From NCBI GenBank assembly GCA_920105625.2, contig OV050030.1:136571418-136635417 (forward strand): DNA of 64,000 bases, read 5' to 3'. The notes beneath the pieces are model-generated. The model saw nothing but the letters and a program-made list of their open reading frames with translations. It ran no database searches and was not told the DNA's origin. The stretch is from Clusia tigrina (Eukaryota > Arthropoda > Insecta > Diptera > Clusiidae). Made by a program: the position numbers and the translations under genes. Every line of letters starts with the position of its first letter. Position 1 is the first letter of the stretch. This document shows, piece by piece, positions 55,819-64,000 of the stretch.

Positions 55819-55834
55819 AATATACTCGTATAAC
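55322..55834 (+). repeat. 297/17.6-like LTR with embedded TA microsatellite
   Basis: It starts AGTTACC, as gypsy-group LTRs often do, and ends just before ACTGGCGCAGTCGG. It contains AATAAAG near 55630 and 55670, and a long TA repeat at 55731-55818 near its 3' end. Two imperfect direct repeats of about 60 bases (GTTGCACAATAGGTCA... near 55370 and ATTGCACAACAGGTAA... near 55480) fill the U3 part. Confidence 0.65.
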
Positions 55835-55850
55835 TGGCGCAGTCGGTCTG
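55835..55850 (+). other. Primer-binding site, Ser-tRNA type
   Basis: TGGCGCAGTCGG after the LTR is the primer-site word of Drosophila 17.6 and 297, complementary to a Ser tRNA 3' end. It sets the LTR border and the plus orientation. Confidence 0.7.
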
Positions 55851-56507
55851 GTGTGGTATACGGATGCTTCAGTGTAGTGTCCTTGTGTTAAAAATTTAAA
55901 TAACTTTAAAAAAAATAAAAAATAAAAAACAAATAAAAAATAAATTCATAAATAAGTAAATAAATAAAAAATAGATAAACAGTGCAGTGCGAAAACATTA
56001 AATACATGGTGAAGGAATATTACCAACATTTTTTTAACAAAGAGGCTAAGACCAAAAGTCGTAGAAATTGCTTTTGATGGAATATCATTAAGCTAATTTC
56101 AAATATTGAATGAATATCAATATAAACGGCAAAAGCTCAAAACACTGAAAGACCGGCGAGTTTCAACTCCTTGATACCACGGAATCAAAACAAAAATAAA
56201 AAATAACACACCGCACTGCAATATGCATAAGTACTTGAAGGAAATTGCTTTCGATGGAATATCGAAACTCAAAAGTACTTATATTGAAGGCATATCAATA
56301 TTAAAAGACAGCTTAACAAAACCAAATCGCGAATCAATAAGGACAACCATCGTATTGGAACATTTCTGCATGTAAGTCAAGTACTGAATATATTTAAAAA
56401 ATATATATATATTTAAAAAAAAAAAATTAAATAAAAATAAAAATTATAATAATAAATAGAAATAAATAAGGTTAAAAAAAAATAAATACATTAAAAAAAA
56501 AATATAT
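55851..56507 (+). other. Leader of the 297/17.6-like element, no gag found
   Basis: A-rich leader. It has a 50-codon ORF at 56223-56375 (MHKYLKEIAFDGISKLKST...). The word GAAATTGCTTT.GATGGAATATC also occurs upstream near 56070, so part of the leader is duplicated. The element body is not present, because the next LTR begins after the TA run. ATGTAAGTCAAG at 56369-56380 resembles a splice donor. Confidence 0.4.
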
Positions 56508-56975
<468 letters not shown>

Positions 56976-56993
56976 TGGCGCCCAACTATAACT
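56976..56993 (+). other. Primer-binding site, Lys-tRNA type
   Basis: TGGCGCCCAACTATAACTCG. The first eleven bases equal the gypsy primer site complementary to tRNA-Lys 3' end, and CTCGAACC downstream fits the T-arm of a tRNA, with some mismatch between. Confidence 0.75.
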
Positions 56994-57363
56994 CGAACCG
57001 GAAAACTAATACTACAAAAATTCTGAAATGATAATAAAAATTGCAACGTATCAACAAGCAAACGGGAGCAACTAACGTCGCAGTCAACCAAATAATAGCA
57101 GCAACAGTGCCCTGAAAGATTCACCAGCGGACCACAGAAAGCAGACTTATTTAGATATGAATAAAAAAAACGAAATGTGAGTAGAATTTATGATAATTTT
57201 TTTCTTTCAATCAAACCAAAAAAATTTTGCGAAAAAAACCACCAACTTTAATCTTTGCAAAAATACAATTTTGTTTTTCCTCACATTTTTAATCACCGGT
57301 ATAACAAAGTCTATAACTAAAATATAAAGTGTTAGTGTCGATTCTTTATCAATTGTCTTCCTT

Positions 57364-58777
57364 TTGTCAAATAATTTCATGAGTGACGACGAACAAAGTC
57401 TTGAATTTTTCTTCAAAAAACTTACAACTGAGAAGAGAGTAAGCGATAACAGTAGTAACACAAATTGGTGGTCAAGGAAAATTGACGAAAAAAACAAAAT
57501 GGAACCAGCGCAGTTAATGGCTTTGATAGAGGGTGCAGTTAGTAGCGCACTTACCGTACAGAGGGCAAATTTTGAACAAACTATAGCAGGTCTTAACGAA
57601 CGTTTGACAACCTTGACAGTGACAACACCCAAGGTGGAAACGTACAAGGACGTAGAGATAACTCCAGGGACATCATGTGACGAATCATTAGACATAATAA
57701 AATCGCTGCCGGACTTTGAAGGTAGACAAGAAAGTTACGTATCTTGGAGACAAGCGGCGCACACCGCGTACAAATTATTTGAAAGTCACAATGGTAGTTT
57801 AAAACACTACCAGGCAGTAGCAATCATTAGAAATAAAATCAAAGGCTCTGCTGATATGGTGCTCTCCTCTTTCAATACTGTCCTTAACTTTAAGGCAATT
57901 ATTAGCCGCCTTGACTTTACGAACTCGGACAAGCGACCAATTTATATAATAGAGCAGGAGCTGTCAACTCTTCGCCAGGGTAGTATGACGATTCTACAAT
58001 ATTATGACGAAGTAGAGCGAAAACTAACTCACGAACAAAACAATTATGACATATGGAAAAACTATTGCTGCATCTTTGAATGAGAAGTATAGGGCGGACG
58101 CACTTAGAGTCTTCATTTCGGGAACTAGGAAAGCACTGAGTGATATACTTTTTGCGGCGAGACCAGCCGATTTACCGACGGCGCTAGCATTAGCTCAGGA
58201 GGTTGAATCCAACCACGAACGCTACATGTTCGCAAGCAATTATGCAAGAAGTGTAGAGGACAGGACACAGCGTGGGGAGCAGAGACAGCAAAACAAAGAA
58301 AAAAACATTGCGAATGATAATCAGACAGGCAATATACGAAAAAATCCGCATTTTTTTAGACAACAGAATACTGGAGGTAGGACTCCACAAAACTTAGGCC
58401 CGGTACAGCCAATGGAAGTTGACTCTTCACAACGATTCAGACAGCCCACTCAGTTCCAGTCGAATAGTCCTGGCCAAATCCACGGTCGAAATCAGTTTCA
58501 TAATCAGGCTATGGCCGGCCACAACCAGGCCTCGGCCCAATACTATACCAATCATAATCTAGGCCAAACAATGAAAAGGCCACTTAGCGGTAATACTAGA
58601 TTTACAGGCCCAAAGCATCAAAGGGTGAATAATCTCTTGCAGAATAACCCTCCCGTAGATCAATTGGAATCAGATTATCAAAGCTTAGCCGAATCAGAAG
58701 CGTTGGCAGTAGTTGATCACCTCCAGGGCCATGATCAAATAAATTGTTTAGACAAAACTCCCTGCTACCATTCATAA
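57364..58777 (+). pseudogene. Gypsy (errantivirus-like) gag
   Basis: The start is MSNNF at 57364 or MEPAQLMALIEGAV at 57500. The capsid has SLPDFEGRQESYVSWRQAAH, NKIKGSADMVLSSFNTVLNF and EQELSTLRQGSMTILQYYDE. A frame change near 58065 leads to LNEKYRADALRVFISGTRK, FAARPADLPTALALAQEVES and a Gln/Asn/Pro-rich end (NPHFFRQQN, VQPMEVDSS) closing at 58777. It overlaps the pol frame by about 34 bases with a -1 shift, the normal gypsy arrangement. No Cys knuckle, as in gypsy gag. Confidence 0.82.
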
Positions 58778-59907
58778 ATAGAAGTATAGCAGGGAGAACG
58801 ATTAAACTGTTAGTGGACACAGGAGCGTCTAAAAATTACATAAAGCCATTAACAGAACTTAAACGTAAAATTCCTGTGGAAGAACCTTTCATCGTAAAGT
58901 CTATCCATGGATTTGATAATATTAAGGAAAAGTGCATTGTCCGTTTGTTCGGCACATTTTTTATTTTACCTACGCTATCAACATTTGATGGCATAATTGG
59001 CCTTGACCTGTTAACACAGACGGGGTCAACATTAGATTTTAAGAATAAAACTCTCAGAACCAACACCGGATCTGAGGAGATACAGTTTTTCAAATGTGTC
59101 GATGTTAATTTCACACAAGTAGAAGATTTGGAAGCACCCCAAACAGTAAAAAACATTTTTCACAAAATGATACGGAAATTGTCTGGCGTCTTTGCAGACC
59201 CCAACGAGTCCCTACCCTTCAACATGAACATTGTCGCAACCATCCGAACAGATACTGACGACCCAGTTTACTCAAAACTGTACCCCTACCCTATGGGCGT
59301 TGCTGATTTTGTAAGTAATGAAATAAATGACTTATTAAAAAAGGACATAATACGCCCATCCCGTTCACCTTACAACAACCCCATTTGGGTTGTTGATAAA
59401 AAAGGAAGGGACGAATACGGTAATATCAAAAAGCGTCTCGTCATAGATTTTCGGAAACTAAACCAAAAAACTATAGACGACAAGTATCCGATCCCAAACA
59501 TTTCAGTGATACTATCAAACTTGGGAAAAGCTAGGTACTTCACAACTCTGGAACTAAAGTCAGGGTTCCACCAAATATCCCTCGCTGAACATGACAGGGA
59601 GAAAACGGCTTTTTCCGTGGGTAACGGGAAATATGAATTTAATAGGCTTCCTTTGGGTTTGAAAAATGCCCCCAGCATTTTTCAGCGAGCCATCGATGAT
59701 GTTCTCAGAGAACAAATAGGAAAAACATGCTACGTTTACGTTGATGACGTAATATTTTTCTCTGAAGACGCGAAAGACCATATCCAACATATAGAATGGG
59801 TCTTAAGGGCATTATATCAAGCAAATATGAGAGTCGCTCGTGAAAAACACACTTCTTTAAAGAAAGCGTGGAATACTTGGGATTTGTCGTATCTGGCGAG
59901 GGTATAA
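58744..59907 (+). pseudogene. Gypsy (errantivirus-like) pol part 1: protease and RT
   Basis: The protease has IKLLVDTGASKNYIKPL (DTGA) followed by IIGLDLLTQTGSTLDF. RT has VYSKLYPYPMGVADFVSNEI, YNNPIWVVDKKGRD, RLVIDFRKLNQKTIDDKYP, FTTLELKSGFHQISL (Glu where Asp is usual in TxDLxxGF) and FQRAIDDVLREQIG, with the catalytic CYVYVDDVIFFS intact. A shift near 59865 breaks the thumb; the correct reading EYLGFVVSGEGIKTSPSKV is in the next frame. Confidence 0.85.
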
Positions 59908-59986
59908 AAACAAGTCCTAGCAAGGTAGAAGCTATTCGCAATTATGAACAACCCTCTACACTCTTTAATGTCAGTCGTTTCTCGGG

Positions 59987-61760
59987 TTGGCAAGCTACTA
60001 TCGTTGTTTCATCAAAGACTTTGCGTCCCTGGCGAAGCCCTTAACTGATATACTTAAAGGTGATAACGGTAAAATTAGTGCGAACCATTCAAAAAAAGTA
60101 ATAATAAATCTCGATGAAAAACAGGCCCAAGCCTTCAACAAGCTCAAAGAAATTCTGGCATCAGAAGATGTCACCCTACTTTACCCAGACTTTAAGAAGC
60201 CGTTCGATCTTACGTCGGATGCTTCAGCGTCAGGTCTAGGGGCGGTCCTCTCTCAAAATAAAAGACCAATAACAATGATTTCGAGAACCCTAAAAGATAA
60301 CGAACTAAATTTCGCCTCCAACGAACGTGAACTTTTAGCAATCGTATGGGCTCTCAACAACCTAAGAAATTACCTTTATGGGGTTAAAGATCTAAATATC
60401 TTCACCGATCATCAGCCGCTTACGTTTGCGGTCTCCGAAAGGAATTCGAACCCAAAATTTAACCGATGGAAAGCATTTGTGGAAGACCACAATGCAAAAA
60501 TCTTCTACAAACCTGGGACGGAAAACTACGTGGCCGATGCACTATCACGGCAACATATTCATGCCTTGGAACAAGAGGCTTTTTCGGATCACGCGACGAT
60601 CCACAGCGAGGAATCGCTAACCTACACGATCGAAGCAACTGACAAACCAGTCAATTGCTTTAGAAACCAGATAATTCTGGAAGAAGCACAATTCAAATCC
60701 AAGCGTTACTTCATATTTTTCGGAAAAAAAACTCGTCACCTAATCAACTTCACAGACAAGAACACCCTATTGAATGAGATCAAAACTATTATAAACCCAG
60801 ATGTAGTCAATGCGATATATTGCGAGCTACCAGTGCTCGCAAGCATTCAGCACCAATTGGTCAGACAGTTTCCATCAACGAAGTTTTGGCACTGTAGAAA
60901 AATGGTGTCAGATATTGTTGACAAAACTGAACAAAGGGAAATAGTTCAAACCGAACAGAATCGGGCCCACAGAGCTGCCCAAGAAAACGTTAAGCAAATC
61001 CTTTCCGATTACTACTACCCCAAAATGACGAATTTAGCCAATGAAATCGTCACAAACTGTAAGATTTCCACAAAAGCCAAATACGACAGACACCCACAAA
61101 AACAGGAGCTTGGGGTAACACCCATTCCATCACGCGAAGGCGAAATCTTGCACATCGATATTTTGTCGACGGGAAAAAAATATTTTCTTACTTGCATTGA
61201 CAAATTTTCAAAGTTCGCAGTCGTTCAACCCATACCATCGCGTACAATAAATGATATTAAGGCACCAATTCTACAGTTAATGAACATTTTCACGAACACA
61301 AAGATAATCTATTGCGATAATGAAGCATCCTTCAATTCAGAAACCATTTCTTCCCTACTAAAAAACCAATTCGGGATTGACGTGGTGAATGCGCCCCCAC
61401 TTCACAGCACTTCAAATGGGCAAGTCGAAAGGCTCCATAGCACTCTTTTGGAGATTGCAAGGTGCCTGAAACTGGAAAACAAAATAGACGACGTGGTAGA
61501 TCTAATATTGATGGCCACAGTTGAGTACAACCGTTCGATTCACTCAGTAACCGGCAAAAGACCTATAGACATAATCCAGGCCACACCCCAGGAAACTAGA
61601 AAAGTAATAATGGAAAAGATCGAAAAGGCTCAACATGCTCAACTTGAAAGGAACAATCCTTCCCGACAAAACAGGGTGTTCGAGGTGGGAGAACGTGTTC
61701 TCATAAAATCGAACAGAAGACTAGGAAACAAATTAACGCCATTGTATGCTGTGTTATGGT
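59987..61760 (+). CDS. Gypsy (errantivirus-like) pol part 2: RNase H and integrase, long open frame
   Basis: About 590 codons without a stop. RNase H: FDLTSDASASGLGAVLSQ (Asp), ASNERELLAIVWALNNL (Glu), NIFTDHQPLTFAVSE (Asp), then ENYVADALSR. Integrase: EILHIDILSTGKKYFLTCID (Asp), IIYCDNEASFNSETI (Asp), STSNGQVERLHSTLLEI (Glu), all three present. The zinc finger upstream reads HRAAQENVKQILSDYYYPKM, where NCKISTKAKYDRHPQ shows one Cys and Ser for the usual second. The frame continues to RLGNKLTPLY and is then disrupted by the next LTR. It is separated from part 1 by a frameshift. Confidence 0.85.
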
Positions 61761-61962
61761 AACTGCTACCCTAATGTTATAGTGACAATACCCACACTAA
61801 TGTTATTTATAAGTGTTGTATGGCAACACTATAAATAACGTGAGTAACCGGTATTTAGGTTAAAGTAATCTAAGTGTTTTTATATTATCTAATATTCATT
61901 CCTATTGTATCACAATCGAAGACAGACAAGTCTTGCTTAAATAAACAAACATAAACATAATA
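61751..61962 (+). repeat. 5' LTR of the right-edge gypsy element
   Basis: It begins near TGTGTTATGGTAAC, just after the interrupted integrase codons, and ends before TGGTGTCAGATTCGAACC. It contains a hairpin-like pair (TTATTTATAAGTGTTG near 61804 and CACTATAAATAACG near 61827), a possible TATA region, and AATAAACA near 61940. The second LTR is not in the window, so the ends are estimates. Confidence 0.65.
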
Positions 61963-61980
61963 TGGTGTCAGATTCGAACC
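61963..61980 (+). other. Primer-binding site of the right-edge gypsy
   Basis: TGGTGTCAGATTCGAACC. Its complement reads GGTTCGAATCTGACACCA, a complete tRNA 3' end with T-arm GGTTCGAATC and CCA tail. The acceptor part TGACACCA is of the Leu type as I recall; 18 of 18 bases form a sensible tRNA end. Confidence 0.8.
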
Positions 61981-62100
61981 GAAAATAAAAATAAAGAAAA
62001 AATTAAAGTTGTATTAGACAAATTGAAGTCGTTTTATACAAATAGAGAAAAGAAACACTTAAAGTTTAAAAAAAAAGTCTAAAGCGTCAAGGAAAACAAA

Positions 62101-62694
62101 ATGCCGGATAAAATTGATACAGAAATACAACAAAACAAAAATGTTGCGTCATTCTCGTCAACGACGCCATTATTTAATTTAAAGGCTATTAATTTGGCAA
62201 CAGAATGGGCCAACTGGAGCAAGCATTTCCAAATATTTTTGATGGCTACAAACTTGGAGATGGAGTCGGAGAGAAGAAAGGTAGCGTTACTACTACACCA
62301 TATGGGGCCGGCGTGCCTGCATATTTTCAACTCTTTCAATGTCGACATGGAAAAAATAAAATACAGTGACTTGCTGAAACATTTCGAAGCACATTTCATA
62401 CCCAAAGTCAACATTGCCATGGAAAGGCATGCCTTCTTTACCCGTCGTCAAGCTTATGAAGAGTCGATTGTGCAATATGCAACCATATTGGAAAATCTGA
62501 GTCAATCTTGCGAATTTGGATCTTTGCGAGAAAGTTTGGTGAAGGACATTTTCATATGTGGCCTGTCACAAAACAACAACAATATTAAAGAACGTCTACT
62601 GAGTGAAGGAGGCATAAATTGGAAAAAAAGCTCTGGAAATTGCCAAGAGTATAGAGATGGCGAAAGTAAATTTAGCCTGCTTTCGAAATGTTAA
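62101..62694 (+). pseudogene. Right-edge gypsy gag, capsid part
   Basis: ATG at 62101 (MPDKIDTEIQ). FNLKAINLATEWANWSKHFQ, LLLHHMGPACLHIFNSF and RHAFFTRRQAYEESIVQYA are typical of K02A2.6-like gypsy gag. In an A run near 62622 the frame shifts; the correct continuation KALEIAKSIEMAKVNLAC is in the next frame. The shift may be a true lesion or a base-count error in the homopolymer. Confidence 0.8.
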
Positions 62695-64000
62695 GGAAGA
62701 AGAAGAACCAGCAGTTCCAGCAATACAACATACTAAGAAACAACAATACCAAAACCGACCATATCAAAAACAATACCAAAATGAACCGTATCAAAAACAA
62801 CAATATCAAAAGCAACAGTCAATGCCAACTGCCATTTGCAATAAATGCGGACAAAAACACGTCAATAAATGCCCTGCTCTCGGCCTTACATGCAATGCCT
62901 GTGGAAAATTAAATCACTATGCCAAGATGTGCTTTTCAAAGAATTTTGGTAAAGGAAACAAATACGTAAAAAATGTTGTTGAAGAAGAGGAAGAAGAAGA
63001 GGAGGAAAGCCTATTTGTGGGAACGATCGGTGAAAAGCTCAGTATGAACATTTGGAACATTAACGTAGAAGTCAATGGGAGAAAAGTGGTTTGTCAAGTC
63101 GACACTGGTGCTCAAACTAATCTGATGTCAATCAACACCTTGGGTATCAGTAAGGTAGATAATAAGGTATACAATAACATATTTACGTTTAGTGGTGAAA
63201 AGTTGCCAGTAGTCGGAAAAATTTTTATAAATTTTTTATATAATAATTTAGTTTATGCCACATCTTTCTATATCTTGAATATGAAATGTAATAATATCAT
63301 TGGTCTTGAAATGGCTACTAGAATGAATTTGATCAAAAAAGTCAACACAATAAATTGTGAATCAATTCTTGAACAATATAAGGAGATGGTTCATGGTTTA
63401 GGGCAACTTCAAGAGAAGTGTCATTTGCAAATTAAAGAGAATTGTCAACCGGTAATTGATCCTCCGCGCCGTGTACCGTTTAGTCTTCATGAACCTTTAA
63501 AAAATGAAATTGAAAGGATGGTTAAATTGAACGTTATCACTGAGGTTAAAGAACCTACAGATTGGGTTAATTCAATTGTTCTAGTTACGAAATCTAATGG
63601 TAATTTGAGACTGTGTTTAGATCCGCGAAATCTAAATAAGGTGATTGTGAGACCGAGATTTGAGTTTCCTACTATAGATGAATGTAAATCTCGAATGAGT
63701 GGTTCTAAAGTTTTTAGTCTGCTGGATGCTAAGTCTGGTTTTTGGATGATTCAACTAGACGATGAATCATCTAGATTGTGTACATTTAATACCCCATTTG
63801 GGAGGTATCGTTTTTTACGTTTGCCTTTTGGCATAAGTTCTGCCCCTGAGATATTTCATGTTGAAATGATAAGACTGTTCGGTGATATACCAGGTTTAGT
63901 AATATATATGGATGATTTTTTCATTCATGCACCAAGTGTGGATAAGCACAATACAATTTTAAATCAGGTCCTGGAAAGAGGCAAGAGAGTAGGTCTTAGA
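62630..64000 (+). CDS. Right-edge gypsy nucleocapsid, protease and RT, open to window end
   Basis: One frame without stops for more than 450 codons runs past the window edge. Two knuckles: CNKCGQKHVNKC and CNACGKLNHYAKMC. An acidic run precedes ESLFVGTIGEKL. The protease has VVCQVDTGAQTNLMS (DTGA). RT: RRVPFSLHEPLKNEIERM, EPTDWVNSIVLVTKSNGN, LCLDPRNLNKVI, VFSLLDAKSGFWMIQL (Asp), RLPFGISSAPEIF and the catalytic LVIYMDDFFIHAPS near 63900. All visible catalytic residues are present. Gag and pol appear to form one polyprotein. Confidence 0.88.

Larger units (their letters stand above)
61751..64000 (+). mobile_element. Gypsy retrotransposon at the right edge, best preserved copy
   Basis: 5' LTR about 61751-61962, primer site at 61963, gag from 62101, then pol to the window end. 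It sits in the integrase end of the errantivirus-like element and so is younger than it. The only visible lesion is one frame change in an A run near 62622. The rest of the element is outside the window. Confidence 0.8.

Noticed and set aside
57207..57695. 162-codon minus-strand frame at the start of gag
   Set aside because: No motif, and the plus strand carries recognisable gypsy gag across the same bases.

Overview
The window is eukaryotic and almost certainly insect, most likely a higher fly. It holds a dense, nested graveyard of transposable elements, and I found no convincing host gene, rRNA or tRNA. The fly assignment rests on three things. A copia-type element is primed by an initiator-Met tRNA half molecule. 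Jockey-clade non-LTR elements with RNA-binding zinc knuckles are abundant, and several gypsy-group LTRs have Lys- or Ser-type primer sites. Two mariners of different families and a Tigger element are also present. The species cannot be settled from sequence alone.

Layout. 0-9.6 kb: a non-LTR reverse transcriptase fragment, a stop-riddled gypsy pol (+), then two Jockey copies (-), the first internally deleted. 9.56-14.86 kb: a copia element (+) with both LTRs, interrupted by a complete-length but dead mariner. 15.5-22.2 kb: a third Jockey copy (-), a Helitron helicase scrap (+), a LOA-like non-LTR element (-) and a small Jockey piece. 22.2-28.5 kb: AT-rich DNA with one decayed unknown coding stretch and an internally deleted mariner (-) that keeps a 219-codon open frame. 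28.5-34.4 kb: a gypsy RNase H/integrase fragment (-), a LOA-like element (+), a gypsy gag-protease fragment (-) and an RNase H scrap.

34.4-53.15 kb is the most interesting part: a large Maverick/Polinton (virus-like DNA transposon) fragment. On the minus strand it carries a double-jelly-roll major capsid gene, a small linker gene, a penton-like gene, a retroviral-type integrase, a fibre-like gene, a Lys/Asp-rich conserved gene and a packaging ATPase. On the plus strand it carries a phospholipase-A2-like minor virion protein, an adenovirus-type protease and a protein-primed DNA polymerase B with one intron. A LOA-like element, a Tigger and a gypsy element are inserted inside it, each with recognisable target-site duplications. 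All key genes carry stops, frameshifts or truncations, so it is a dead copy. No terminal inverted repeats were found.

53.15-64 kb: a Jockey ORF1 fragment, then a pile of LTR elements separated by TA microsatellites. These are a lone LTR (-), a 297/17.6-like LTR plus leader, an errantivirus-like gypsy element running through gag, pol and integrase, and a further gypsy element. This last element starts inside the integrase end of the previous one, and its gag-pol frame is open to the edge of the window; it is the best preserved coding region here.

Functionally the genes do not form a host pathway. They are the gag, pol, transposase, virion and replication genes of unrelated selfish elements stacked in successive layers. 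Insertion order can be read from the nesting: mariner is younger than copia; LOA-like, Tigger and gypsy are younger than the Polinton; the right-edge gypsy is younger than the errantivirus-like element.
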